From positions 1 to 64,000 of the forward strand of contig CAJNCW010000007.1 in assembly GCA_905221345.1 (NCBI GenBank): a stretch of 64,000 nucleotides of DNA. Direction: 5' to 3'. Shown piece by piece: positions 1-8,026 of the stretch. The position numbers and the translations under genes are program-made. Numbering within the stretch: position 1 is the stretch's first letter; every line of letters begins with the position of its first letter. Source of the stretch: a bacterium (GTDB lineage Bacteria > Bacillota > Bacilli > Lactobacillales > Streptococcaceae). The notes under the pieces are model-generated. The model saw only the letters and a list, made by a program, of their open reading frames with translations, did no database searches and was not told the origin of the DNA.

Positions 1-76
1 CGAACACAGCAGTTAAGCCCTAGAACGCCGGAAGTAGTTGGGGGTTGCCCCCTGTGAGATATGGAAGTCGCTTAGC
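1..76 (+). rRNA. rrf: 5S ribosomal RNA, 3' part
   Basis: The window opens inside a 5S rRNA. The stretch starting CGAACACAGCAGTTAAG and ending GGAAGTCGCTTAGC is the conserved middle and 3' end of a streptococcal 5S rRNA. About 40 bases of its 5' end lie before the window. A tRNA array begins five bases later, so this is the end of an rRNA operon. Confidence 0.93.
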
Positions 77-80
77 TCTA

Positions 81-153
81 GGGAGTTTAGCTCAGCTGGG
101 AGAGCATCTGCCTTACAAGCAGAGGGTCAGCGGTTCGATCCCGTTAACTCCCA
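81..153 (+). tRNA. tRNA-Val (TAC)
   Basis: Cloverleaf of 73 nt with acceptor arms GGGAGTT/AACTCCC, discriminator A and anticodon TAC. It is the first tRNA after the 5S gene. As in all tRNAs of this array, the CCA end is not encoded. Confidence 0.96.
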
Positions 154-155
154 TA

Positions 156-228
156 GGTCCCGTAGTGTAGCGGTTATCACGTCGCCCTGTCACGGCGAAG
201 ATCGCGGGTTCGATTCCCGTCGGGACCG
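156..228 (+). tRNA. tRNA-Asp (GTC)
   Basis: Cloverleaf of 73 nt, acceptor GGTCCCG/CGGGACC, anticodon GTC in the loop CTGTCAC. It follows tRNA-Val by two bases. Confidence 0.96.
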
Positions 229-250
229 TAAGATAACGGAAGTTATTTTA

Positions 251-323
251 GACTCGTTAGCTCAGTTGGTAGAGCAATTGACTTTTAATCAATGGGTCAC
301 TGGTTCGAGCCCAGTACGGGTCA
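251..323 (+). tRNA. tRNA-Lys (TTT)
   Basis: Cloverleaf of 73 nt with anticodon TTT. The acceptor GACTCGT/ACGGGTC contains one T-G wobble. Confidence 0.95.
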
Positions 324-328
324 TATTT

Positions 329-410
329 GCGGGTTTGGCGGAATTGGCAGACGCACCAGATTTAGGATCTGGCGCTTAACGGCGTGGGGGTTCAAGTCCC
401 TTAACCCGCA
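329..410 (+). tRNA. tRNA-Leu (TAG)
   Basis: Class II tRNA of 82 nt with a variable arm. Acceptor GCGGGTT/AACCCGC, anticodon TAG. Confidence 0.95.
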
Positions 411-422
411 TAGTAGGAATTA

Positions 423-495
423 GCCGGCTTAGCTCAGTTGGTAGAGCATCTGATTTGTAATCAGAGGGTCGCGTGTTCAAGTCATGTAGCCGGCA
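423..495 (+). tRNA. tRNA-Thr (TGT)
   Basis: Cloverleaf of 73 nt, acceptor GCCGGCT/AGCCGGC, anticodon TGT. Confidence 0.95.
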
Positions 496-516
496 TTAAA
501 AATAGAAGAGGTCAAT

Positions 517-588
517 GCGAACGTAGTTCAGTGGTAGAACACCACCTTGCCAAGGTGGGGGTCGCGGGTTCGAATCCCGTCGTTCGCT
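517..588 (+). tRNA. tRNA-Gly (GCC)
   Basis: Cloverleaf of 72 nt, acceptor GCGAACG/CGTTCGC, anticodon GCC. Confidence 0.95.
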
Positions 589-595
589 TAGAGAG

Positions 596-681
596 GCCGG
601 GGTGGCGGAACTGGCAGACGCACAGGACTTAAAATCCTGCGATTGGTAACGATCGTACCGGTTCGATCCCGGTCCTCGGCA
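596..681 (+). tRNA. tRNA-Leu (TAA)
   Basis: Class II tRNA of 86 nt with a long variable arm, anticodon TAA in the loop ACTTAAAA. Confidence 0.95.
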
Positions 682-692
682 TATAATAATGA

Positions 693-766
693 GCACCCTT
701 AGCTCAACTGGATAGAGTACCTGACTACGAATCAGGCGGTTAGAGGTTCGACTCCTCTAGGGTGCA
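693..766 (+). tRNA. tRNA-Arg (ACG)
   Basis: Cloverleaf of 74 nt, acceptor GCACCCT/AGGGTGC, anticodon ACG (A34 is normally edited to inosine in this isoacceptor). Confidence 0.95.
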
Positions 767-782
767 TTTTTTCTATTTAATT

Positions 783-856
783 CGGGAAGTAGCTCAGCTT
801 GGTAGAGTACTTGGTTTGGGACCAAGGTGTCGCAGGTTCGAATCCTGTCTTCCCGA
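783..856 (+). tRNA. tRNA-Pro (TGG)
   Basis: Cloverleaf of 74 nt, acceptor CGGGAAG/CTTCCCG, anticodon TGG. Confidence 0.95.
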
Positions 857-862
857 TTTGAT

Positions 863-936
863 GGCGGTGTAGCTCAGCTGGCTAGAGCGTCCGGTTCATA
901 CCCGGGAGGTCGGGGGTTCGATCCCCTTCGCCGCTA
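863..936 (+). tRNA. tRNA-Met (CAT), elongator type
   Basis: Cloverleaf of 74 nt beginning GGCGGTGTAGC, anticodon loop TTCATAC. From memory it resembles the Firmicutes elongator tRNA-Met. It is one of three CAT tRNAs in this array. Confidence 0.88.
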
Positions 937-949
937 TAAAGATCTTGTT

Positions 950-1023
950 GGACCTTTAGCTCAGCTGGTTAGAGCTCTCGGCTCATAACCGAGTGGTCGT
1001 AGGTTCAAGTCCTACAAGGTCCA
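950..1023 (+). tRNA. tRNA with CAT anticodon, probably tRNA-Ile2 (lysidine type)
   Basis: Cloverleaf of 74 nt, acceptor GGACCTT/AAGGTCC, anticodon loop CTCATAA. A plain scan would call it Met. The body matches my memory of Bacillus tRNA-Ile2, whose C34 is changed to lysidine by TilS to read AUA. The initiator and an elongator Met are already present beside it, which supports Ile2. The identity is inferred. Confidence 0.7.
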
Positions 1024-1034
1024 TTGTATATTTT

Positions 1035-1124
1035 GGAGGATTACCCAAGTCTGGCTGAAGGGAACGGTCTTGAAAACCGTCAGGCGTGTAAAAGCGTGCG
1101 TGGGTTCGAATCCCACATCCTCCT
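1035..1124 (+). tRNA. tRNA-Ser (TGA)
   Basis: Class II tRNA of 90 nt, acceptor GGAGGAT/ATCCTCC, anticodon TGA, with a long variable arm. Confidence 0.94.
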
Positions 1125-1136
1125 TTTTATTATTAA

Positions 1137-1210
<74 letters not shown>

Positions 1211-1213
1211 TTT

Positions 1214-1286
1214 GGCTCGGTAGCTCAGTTGGTAGAGCAATGGATTGAAGCTCCATGTGTCGGCGGTTCGATTCCGTCTCGCGCCA
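1214..1286 (+). tRNA. tRNA-Phe (GAA)
   Basis: Cloverleaf of 73 nt, anticodon GAA. The acceptor GGCTCGG/TCGCGCC has a T-C mismatch at the fourth pair and a G-T wobble at the seventh. It otherwise folds normally. Confidence 0.93.
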
Positions 1287-1301
1287 TTTTATAATAGTTA
1301 T

Positions 1302-1372
1302 GCGGGTGTAGTTTAGTGGTAAAACTACAGCCTTCCAAGCTGTTGTCGCGAGTTCGATTCTCGTCACCCGCT
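1302..1372 (+). tRNA. tRNA-Gly (TCC)
   Basis: Cloverleaf of 71 nt, acceptor GCGGGTG/CACCCGC, anticodon TCC. Confidence 0.95.
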
Positions 1373-1406
1373 TTGAACTTTGTTCAGATTACCAAGTTTT
1401 TGACTT

Positions 1407-1480
<74 letters not shown>

Positions 1481-1486
1481 TTAATA

Positions 1487-1574
1487 GGAGAATTACTCAA
1501 GAGGCTGAAGAGGACGGTTTGCTAAATCGTTAGGTCGGGTAACTGGCGCGGGGGTTCGAATCCCCCATTCTCCG
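1487..1574 (+). tRNA. tRNA-Ser (GCT), copy 1
   Basis: Class II tRNA of 88 nt, acceptor GGAGAAT/ATTCTCC, anticodon GCT. The copy at 1641 is identical base for base. Confidence 0.95.
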
Positions 1575-1640
1575 TATACAGAGAGCTATAAAGCGAGTGT
1601 AGGAGTTTAAGTCAACTTATACCTATTAATTAAATATTTT

Positions 1641-1728
1641 GGAGAATTACTCAAGAGGCTGAAGAGGACGGTTTGCTAAATCGTTAGGTCGGGTAACTGG
1701 CGCGGGGGTTCGAATCCCCCATTCTCCG
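1641..1728 (+). tRNA. tRNA-Ser (GCT), copy 2
   Basis: Identical in all 88 bases to the tRNA at 1487 and separated from it by 66 bases of AT-rich spacer. It is the last tRNA of the array. The left end of an insertion sequence follows within about ten bases. Confidence 0.95.
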
Positions 1729-1775
1729 TGATACAATTTGAGAATCTTTATCAACTCTAGTGGGTTGAAGAAAAG

Positions 1776-2985
1776 CTAAGATCGAGAAAGGACGAATTTC
1801 ATCCTTTCTTTTTTGATGTTGAGAGCGATGAAAATTCTTTTTTTGAAGTTTTCAAAGTTCCGAAAACCAAAGGCATTTCGTTTGATGAGTTTAATGAGAT
1901 TATTAGTCGCTTCCAATTTTGCGTTGGAATAAGGTAACTGAAGGGCGTTGACAATCTTCTCTTTATCTTTGAGGAAGGTTTTAAAGACAGTCTGAAAGAG
2001 AGGATGAACCTGCTTTAGATTGTCCTCGATAAGTCCGAAGAATTTTTCCGGTTCCTTGTTCTGAAAGTGAAAAAGCAAGAGCTGGTAGAGCTTATAGTGG
2101 TGTTTCAAGTCTTCTGAATAGCTCAAAAGCTTGTCTAGAATTTCTTTATTCGTCAAGTGCATACGAAAAGTAGGGCGATAAAATCGCTTATCACTCAATT
2201 TACGGCTATCCTGTTGAATGAGTTTCCAGTAACGTTTGATAGCCTTGTATTCATGAGATTTTCGCTCAAATTGGTTCATGATTTGGGCTCATAGCACGAC
2301 TGAGATGTTGTACAATGTGAAAGCGATCTAGAACGATTTTAGCACATGGAAAAAGCTGTTTAGCTAAGGCATAGTAGGGACTAAACATATCCATCGTAAT
2401 GATTTTCACCTGACAACGAACAGCTCGATCGTAGCGCAGAAAGTGATTTCGGATGACAGCTTGTGTCCTGCCTTCAAGAACAGTGATGATATCGAGTTTT
2501 TCAAAGTCCTGAGCAATAAAGCTCATCTTTCCCTTAGTGAAGGCATACTCGTCCCAAGGCATAATCTCTGGAAGACGAAAAAAATCATACTTAAAACGGA
2601 AGTCATTAAGCTTGCGAATGACAGTTGAAGTTGAAATGGAAAGCTGATGAGCAATATCGGTCATAGAAGTCTTTTCAATCAACTTTTGCGCAATTTTTTG
2701 GTTGATAATACGAGGGATTTGATGATTTTTCTTGACTAGGGAAGTCTCAGCCACCGCCATTTTCGAGCACTGATAGCACTTGAAACGACGCTTTTTAAGG
2801 AGAATTCTAGTAGGCATACCAGTTGTTTCAAGGTAAGGAATTTTAGAAGGTTTTTGAAAATCATATTTCTTCAGTGATTTCCTTGTAGGTATCTCTATTG
2901 ACGACATCTAGAATCTGGATATTAGGGTCTTTAATATCGAGTAGTTTTGTGATAAAATGTGCACTTAATTTGATAATTCAAACAA
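1776..2985 (-). pseudogene. ISL3-family transposase, broken at two places
   Basis: Reading on the minus strand, an N-terminal piece (about 2985 to 2886, frame HFITKLLDIKDPNIQ) runs into a stop at a junction where the zinc-binding CPxCG region of ISL3 transposases is missing. The next frame continues from KKYDFQKPSKIPYLE to HLSRAM (up to about 2290). There a second lesion, about 10 bases lost by comparison with IS1167 as I remember it, shifts the frame. The rest, from MNQFERKSHEYK to VLSRS, ends at 1776. The DDE-type core is therefore split over two frames. The gene is dead in this copy. Confidence 0.85.
1785..1814 (+). terminator. Terminator-like hairpin after the tRNA array
   Basis: AGAAAGGA (1785-1792) pairs with TCCTTTCT (1802-1809) and is followed by a T run. 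It overlaps the 3' end of the transposase remnant on the other strand. It may be the effective terminator of the rRNA/tRNA operon. Confidence 0.6.
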
Positions 2986-2992
2986 ACAAAAT

Positions 2993-3043
2993 GGGCTCCA
3001 TAATCTCCATAGTGGTTTTACTCACTACAGAATTATAGAGCTC
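2993..3043. repeat. Facing inverted repeats at the IS right end
   Basis: GGGCTCCATAAT (2993-3004) and ATTATAGAGCTC (3032-3043) face each other, with a second pairing block TAGTGG/CTCACTA inside. The two arms look like two diverged copies of one IS terminal repeat, or like a hairpin that forms part of the IS end. Confidence 0.55.
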
Positions 3044-3109
3044 TATTATCTAATGCTGTTTCAGTAACTTTCATACTAGAAAAAATCATAAATAGACTAG
3101 ATTTAGTGG

Positions 3110-3115
3110 TATACT
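3110..3115 (+). promoter_or_regulatory. Extended -10 promoter for the gene at 3153
   Basis: TGG directly before TATACT forms an extended -10. No convincing -35 is seen. It lies 38 bases before the ATG at 3153. Confidence 0.45.
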
Positions 3116-3152
3116 AGGGTTAGGGACTTTAAGTGGCTGGGGGATAATCGAG

Positions 3153-3859
3153 ATGAAAAATGGAGTAAAATTTCATAGTATTTTTTATAGATTTATACTA
3201 TTTATCTTTGTAGTATTTCTAACTGTGATTCCAATGATCTTAGATGCAAAAAAAAAGCGAATTTGCGCTTCTTTAACCTATCCTTGATTGTTGGGCAAGA
3301 GGAGTTGAGGATTGTTACAGTTGTAGTTTTGCTCCTTACTTTTCTTCTATCTTTCTTGTTTAAATGGAAATGTTCGATTCATAAAAAAGGAACTTATCTA
3401 AGAAAAATTGATTTATTTGTGGATTGGAATGCGATTAGAGGTCTTAGCCATGTCTGGATCAATGAATATCATCGTGGACCTCATGGTTTCCCGTTCTATA
3501 ATCGTAAGACACTGGTTATTTATAGAGAAAATTATCAACCGGTTTGCCTTTATAATATTTCAATATTGGCCTTATATGTGGCTAAATGTTATCATCCAAA
3601 ATTGAAAACCAATATAGTTTCAGCAACGTTGGCAAGTCTCTTCAATATGGCTTTAAATGCATGCTTCTTGTACGAGATGTTTAGTAAAAATTTGGTGAAT
3701 ATAAAAGCTGAAGTCTTTATGTTTTGGCTGCTTTTGTATGCTGTTAAAGTTTTTGCACTTCCATTGGTCATGCTTGGACACGAAAATCACTGCTATGGGG
3801 TTTCTTTGGTACATAGCACGGCATATAAAAAGAATGCTTCGAAAGCTATTAACCTGTAA
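3153..3859 (+). pseudogene. Membrane protein of unknown function, frameshifted at a run of nine A
   Basis: I do not recognise the family. An ATG at 3153 with a GGGGGA site about ten bases upstream opens MKNGVKFHSIFYRF, a hydrophobic segment, then DAKKK. That frame stops soon after the A9 tract (3248-3256). A second frame, starting within the same region, continues to 3859 with the segments VTVVVLLLTFLLSFLF, a middle soluble part rich in aromatic residues (WINEYHRGPHGFPFY), and further hydrophobic stretches (FWLLLYAVKVFALPLVML). A -1 shift at the A tract joins both into one protein of about 235 residues with three or four membrane segments. The lesion could be a true mutation, homopolymer slippage or a sequencing error. 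Confidence 0.55.
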
Positions 3860-3948
3860 ATTGTTGACAGGAAGCCAGCTATTTATATATCTGTTGCTTT
3901 CTACATTCAAAAAGCACTATATGTTGCTAGTTGCATATAGTGCCGTTG

Positions 3949-4887
3949 TTAAGTCCAGCTAGTGAGTGAGATTTCACCACTATTGAGCCAGATTTCTGTC
4001 TGGTCATCAAGCTGGATAAGGAGTTGTCCTTTGTCGGAGATGTCCTTGGCGACTCCTTTTTTTTCAGTCTGTTCTTGGATAAAACTGACCTCTCTTCCTA
4101 GAACAAGAGAGTGTTCTTTATAAAGATAGAGTAGTTCTTCGGGTGCTGTTTGGTAGAAACAACGCCAAATTTCTGAGATTAGTTCGTTTCGTGTGATAGG
4201 AGCTGGTGGTGTAAAGAGACTTCCAGCTTTTTCTTTTATCTCTTTGGGAAAATCGCTGATGGCAAAGTTGATTCCAACGCCGATAATGACATCTGTTACT
4301 AGACCTGTTTCCACGGACGTCATGGCTTCGGTGAGGATACCTGCTATTTTTTTATTTTTAAAGTAGATGTCATTTACCCATTTGATACCCACGTCAATCA
4401 AGGTGAGGTTTTTAATAGCTTTGTAAATGGCGCCTGCTGTAAGTAATGTGTAGGCAGGAAGCTGGTCATAGGTGAGATTTGGCTGAATATGTAATGACAT
4501 ATAAATACCTCCCTGAGCAGGAGAGTAGTAAGGGCGCTGAAAGCGGCCACGACCTGCTGTTTGACATGTGGAAAGATAGAGACTATTTCCCAGCCTTCCA
4601 CCTTCAATACCTTCTTTTGCATCTGTTTGAGTAGATTTTGTTTCAGGCTTGTAGAGAATGCTTAAGTTGGTTTTCTCTTGAATCAAATCAGGCAATATCA
4701 GATCGCCTTGAATAAGCTTGTAGCCTCTATTTTTGATACTGTCAATTTCTAGCCCTTCTTGTTGGAGACGTTGGATCGCTTTCCATATGGATGTACGACT
4801 TAAATTCAGTTCTTCTCCGATTTTTTCTCCGCTAACATAATCGTTTTCTCTAGCTAATATTTGGTAGACTAGCTGGTGTGATTTCAT
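3949..4887 (-). CDS. birA: BirA-like biotin-protein ligase / repressor
   Basis: A 312-residue protein of usual BirA length. An N-terminal winged helix (about 1-60, with EKIGEELNLSRTSIWKAIQRL) is followed by the ligase domain with the biotinyl-AMP loop GRGRFQRPYYSP and the KWVNDI core. Group I BirA proteins attach biotin to carboxylase carrier proteins and can repress biotin genes. The start codon overlaps the stop of the AraC gene upstream (ATGA), so the two are co-transcribed. In the pneumococcal raf locus a BirA-like gene in this place has been called rafS. Whether it has a role in raffinose use here is unknown. Confidence 0.88.
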   Translation of the reverse strand: MKSHQLVYQILARENDYVSGEKIGEELNLSRTSIWKAIQRLQQEGLEIDSIKNRGYKLIQGDLILPDLIQEKTNLSILYKPETKSTQTDAKEGIEGGRLGNSLYLSTCQTAGRGRFQRPYYSPAQGGIYMSLHIQPNLTYDQLPAYTLLTAGAIYKAIKNLTLIDVGIKWVNDIYFKNKKIAGILTEAMTSVETGLVTDVIIGVGINFAISDFPKEIKEKAGSLFTPPAPITRNELISEIWRCFYQTAPEELLYLYKEHSLVLGREVSFIQEQTEKKGVAKDISDKGQLLIQLDDQTEIWLNSGEISLTSWT

Positions 4888-5744
4888 TGATTTTCCTTTC
4901 TAGCTAAGAGGGAGTGAGAGTATTCTTTTCGAGTTTGACTAGGTGATTTATGAAAAAACTGCTTGTAGGCTTTTGAGAAATGTAGTGGATCTGAAAAACC
5001 CACAGAATATGCAATGACTTTGATCGTTTCAGTGGTGTGTTCTAGTAACTGTTGAGCACGGTTCATTCGAACGAAAAGTAAATATTCTTTTGGAGAGAGT
5101 TGGTGAAATTCTTTAAACACACTAGTTAAGTAACTTCTATGAACCGATAGCTCTTTTGCTAAATCTTGAATTGTGAGTGATTGAGGGTAGTGACTATCTA
5201 TCAATCGTTTGCAGTCAAGATAGAGTTGGTGGGTTGATGAAATATTCTTTTTTTTCTGATTAGGAGCAATAGTTCCTAAATGAAACATTAATTCATGAAG
5301 TTGCCCCATGATATGGAGTTGTGCTAGTTCGTTTGATTTTGTTACCTGAGCAAAATGGACAATACTATCAACGAGTTTTGCAGTTGTATGCGTATGACAG
5401 TTTTTTGACTGGATGAGGTAGGATTGATCAGAAATTTGAGACAGAGCAAAATAGTCAGGCGCCCTTCCTCCAGTAATCCCTAACCAGTAGTAAGCCCAAG
5501 GATCCTGGCTATCTGCTTGATAGAAGGTTAATTCATCTGGTTTTAATAAAAAGAAATCTCCTGCCTTTAAATCAACAATTTTACCCTTATAATGGAATTG
5601 ACCTTTTCCTTTAGTAATGTAATGTAGTACATAGGTATCTCGAATAGCTGGGCCAAAAGAGTAGTTAGGCGTGCATTCTTCATAACCGTAAAAGCTAAGA
5701 GAAAGATCAATTGTTCCAGTCTGGTATTCTGAAAAAACGAGCAT
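4884..5744 (-). CDS. rafR: AraC-family regulator of the raffinose locus
   Basis: A 286-residue AraC/XylS-type activator of the MsmR/RafR class. The N-terminal cupin-like sugar-sensing half ([17 protein letters not shown], then DFFLLKPDE) is followed by two helix-turn-helix motifs in the last 100 residues ([21 protein letters not shown] and [20 protein letters not shown]). The ATG at 5744 is chosen because AGGAGG sits six bases upstream. A longer reading frame to 5786 has no such site. It is divergent from aga and overlaps birA. RafR-type proteins activate aga and rafEFG when raffinose is present. Confidence 0.88.
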   Translation of the reverse strand: MLVFSEYQTGTIDLSLSFYGYEECTPNYSFGPAIRDTYVLHYITKGKGQFHYKGKIVDLKAGDFFLLKPDELTFYQADSQDPWAYYWLGITGGRAPDYFALSQISDQSYLIQSKNCHTHTTAKLVDSIVHFAQVTKSNELAQLHIMGQLHELMFHLGTIAPNQKKKNISSTHQLYLDCKRLIDSHYPQSLTIQDLAKELSVHRSYLTSVFKEFHQLSPKEYLLFVRMNRAQQLLEHTTETIKVIAYSVGFSDPLHFSKAYKQFFHKSPSQTRKEYSHSLLARKENQ

Positions 5745-5762
5745 GGGGCACCTCCTACCTAA

Positions 5763-5771
5763 CATTTTACC
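5763..5771 (-). promoter_or_regulatory. Putative rafR promoter, extended -10
   Basis: On the minus strand TGG precedes TAAAAT (an extended -10), about 20 bases before the rafR start. No clear -35 is visible. Confidence 0.4.
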
Positions 5772-5798
5772 ATACTTTAGAGACATTTTTCTATTTTA

Positions 5799-5810
5799 GA
5801 AAGCGCTTTT
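5799..5810. promoter_or_regulatory. cre-like site in the rafR-aga intergenic region
   Basis: GAAAGCGCTTTT is a near-symmetric catabolite responsive element, the binding site of CcpA with HPr-Ser-P. It lies just upstream of the aga -10, where bound CcpA would repress aga when glucose is available. Confidence 0.6.
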
Positions 5811-5813
5811 ATG

Positions 5814-5829
5814 TGATAAAATTTTATCA
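5814..5829. promoter_or_regulatory. Perfect 16-bp palindrome over the aga -10
   Basis: TGATAAAATTTTATCA is a perfect palindrome. Its left half also reads as an extended -10 (TGA then TAAAAT, 5817-5822) for aga, which would put the transcript start near 5829. It may be an operator or a promoter with chance symmetry. Confidence 0.5.
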
Positions 5830-5851
5830 AGAAATCGAAGAGGTGATATAT

Positions 5852-8014
5852 ATGGGAGTTCGAATAGAGAATAATCTATTTTACGTTGAGAGTAACGGTT
5901 TAAGTTTGATTATTGAAAATAGGGATGGGTTCTTATTATTAAAACATTTAGGAAAGACTATTAAGAACTATAGAGGTGCCAATAGTGTTTGTGAACGAGA
6001 TCATGCTTTTTCTGGTAATCCAACAGCTACTAATCGAACTTTTAGTTTGGATACGCAACGTCAAATTTTTGGACAACATGGTTTGGGTGACTATAGAAAA
6101 CCAACTTTACAGGTTCAGCACGATGCAACTGAAGTAACAGACTTTCGATTTGTAGAAGCAAAGATTTTAAAAGGTCAGAATGGTCCACAGGGCTTACCTT
6201 CTCCTCACAGCATGGATGATACAGAGACTCTTGTCTTGATTTTAAAAGATCCTCAAGCTAAACTTAGTCTGACGCTTTATTATACTGCTTTTGATAATGA
6301 TGCGACAATTGCTAGTTACAGCAAATTGGAAAATAATAGTAATCAGGAAGTTGTCATCCACAAGGACTTTTCTTTTATGGCTGATTTTCCCGCTGCGGCT
6401 TACGAGATTGTAACTCTGCAGGGTGCTTATGCTCGTGAAAAGACTGTTCGACGTCAACAGGTAGAACAAGGAATCTTTTCAATTAGTTCGAGCCGTGGTG
6501 CTTCTGGTCATGCTCAAACACCAGCTCTTCTATTATGTGATCAAGGAGTTACAGAGGATGCTGGAAATGTGTTTGCTCTGCAACTACTGTATAGTGGAAA
6601 CTTCGAAGCTTTTGTCCAAAAGAATCAGTTGAATGAAGTTCGGGTAGCGATTGGAATTAATCCAGAAAACTTTTCTTGGAAGTTAAATCCTGAGGAAAAC
6701 TTTGAAACACCGGTAGCTTTAGTGACCTATTCAGATAAGGGATTAACTGGTATTAGCCATGAAAGTCAAAATTTTGTACTTAAGCACATTATGCCAAGTC
6801 AGTTTTCTAAAAAAGAACGTCCAATTCTAATCAATAACTGGGAAGCAACTTACTTTGACTTTCAGAGAGAAAAACTGTTAGAATTGGCAGATGAGGCTAA
6901 GAAAGTTGGAATTGAACTTTTTGTATTAGATGATGGGTGGTTTGGTAATCGCTTTGATGATAATCGTGCTTTAGGTGATTGGGTTGTTAATGAGAAAAAA
7001 CTGGGTGGAAGCCTAGAAAGTCTGATTTCAGCGATCCATGAAAGAGGTTTGCAGTTTGGGCTTTGGTTGGAACCTGAGATGATTTCTGTAGATAGCGATT
7101 TGTATCGCAAACATCCTGACTGGGCTATTCAGGTTCCAGGTTATGAGCATACCTATTCTAGAAATCAATTAGTACTTAATCTTGCCAATCCCCAGGTAGT
7201 AGGATATTTGAAAAATGTCTTAGATGAACTCCTCTCTCATCATAAGATTGACTACATCAAATGGGATATGAACCGCAATATCACTAATCTGGGGAATGGT
7301 TCAGTTTATCTGGAAACCCAGATGCAATCTCATCAGTATATGTTGGGGCTTTACGAACTCGTTTCTTATCTGATAGAGAAACACAGTCATATTCTCTTTG
7401 AGTCCTGCTCTGGTGGTGGTGGACGAAATGATCTTGGTATGATGCGTTATTTCCCACAAGTCTGGGCTAGTGATAATACTGATGCTATAGCACGTTTACC
7501 AATTCAATACGGCTCATCTTATCTCTATCCAACTATTTCCATGGGAGCTCATGTGTCAGCAGTACCGAATCATCAGATGGGACGAATGACACCATTGGAA
7601 ACTCGTGGTCATGTGGCAATGATGGGAAATCTGGGCTATGAGCTTGATTTGACAAGTTTATCAGATGAAGAGAAGTCTGAGATCGCTAATCAGGTGAACT
7701 TGTATAAAGAATTGCGGCCAGTAGTCCAGTTGGGAAACCAGTATAGGTTAATCAATCCCGATGCTGCATCCAATGAAGCAGCTGTACAATTTAACTATGG
7801 AAATCAAACAATTGTAACCTACGCCCGAATCTTATCAGTTGTAGAGACCATGGAAACAACTTTAAAGTTAAAAGATTTGGATGAAGAGGGACGGTATGAA
7901 TTACAGGAAAATGGTGTAGTTTACTCAGGTGCAGAACTCATGTATGCGGGTATTACTATGGAGCTTCCGCAGGGAGATTATCTCAGCAGGCAGTTACATT
8001 TCATTAGAAGATAA
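5852..8014 (+). CDS. aga: Alpha-galactosidase (GH36)
   Basis: A 720-residue glycoside hydrolase of family 36 that releases galactose from raffinose, melibiose and stachyose. The nucleophile Asp sits in KWDMNRN (D472). The family motif [10 protein letters not shown] and the acid/base region WASDNTDA follow. No signal peptide is seen, so it acts in the cytoplasm on sugar imported by RafEFG. The ATG at 5852 is supported by GAGGTGA just upstream. A longer frame back to 5711 would run through the rafR promoter. The ABC genes follow after 12 bases. Confidence 0.95.
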   Translation: MGVRIENNLFYVESNGLSLIIENRDGFLLLKHLGKTIKNYRGANSVCERDHAFSGNPTATNRTFSLDTQRQIFGQHGLGDYRKPTLQVQHDATEVTDFRFVEAKILKGQNGPQGLPSPHSMDDTETLVLILKDPQAKLSLTLYYTAFDNDATIASYSKLENNSNQEVVIHKDFSFMADFPAAAYEIVTLQGAYAREKTVRRQQVEQGIFSISSSRGASGHAQTPALLLCDQGVTEDAGNVFALQLLYSGNFEAFVQKNQLNEVRVAIGINPENFSWKLNPEENFETPVALVTYSDKGLTGISHESQNFVLKHIMPSQFSKKERPILINNWEATYFDFQREKLLELADEAKKVGIELFVLDDGWFGNRFDDNRALGDWVVNEKKLGGSLESLISAIHERGLQFGLWLEPEMISVDSDLYRKHPDWAIQVPGYEHTYSRNQLVLNLANPQVVGYLKNVLDELLSHHKIDYIKWDMNRNITNLGNGSVYLETQMQSHQYMLGLYELVSYLIEKHSHILFESCSGGGGRNDLGMMRYFPQVWASDNTDAIARLPIQYGSSYLYPTISMGAHVSAVPNHQMGRMTPLETRGHVAMMGNLGYELDLTSLSDEEKSEIANQVNLYKELRPVVQLGNQYRLINPDAASNEAAVQFNYGNQTIVTYARILSVVETMETTLKLKDLDEEGRYELQENGVVYSGAELMYAGITMELPQGDYLSRQLHFIRR

Positions 8015-8026
8015 GGAGATAAAATC

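Larger units (their letters stand above)
1738..3043 (-). mobile_element. ISL3-family insertion sequence remnant (IS1167-like)
   Basis: The element is recognised from its transposase fragments and from similar ends. The left end has CTCTAGTGGGT near 1755-1765. The right end, read inward on the minus strand from 3043, has CTGTAGTGAGT, which agrees at 9 of 11 positions. The span is about 1.3 kb. From memory IS1167 is about 1.4 kb, which fits internal deletions. The exact ends are estimates and no target duplication is obvious. The transposase is broken, so it cannot move on its own. Confidence 0.7.

Noticed and set aside
38..696. Open frames across the tRNA array with protein-like sequence
   Set aside because: They run through tRNA genes that fold cleanly and have no ribosome sites.
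2443..2628. Plus-strand frame inside the IS
   Set aside because: It is the shadow of the transposase, with no ribosome site.
3653..3910. Minus-strand frame antisense to the membrane gene
   Set aside because: It has no ribosome site or recognisable domain, and it is antisense to a frame with clear membrane segments.
5711..5851. Longer N-terminus for alpha-galactosidase
   Set aside because: It would cover the rafR start region and the shared promoter, while ATG 5852 has GAGGTGA in the right place.
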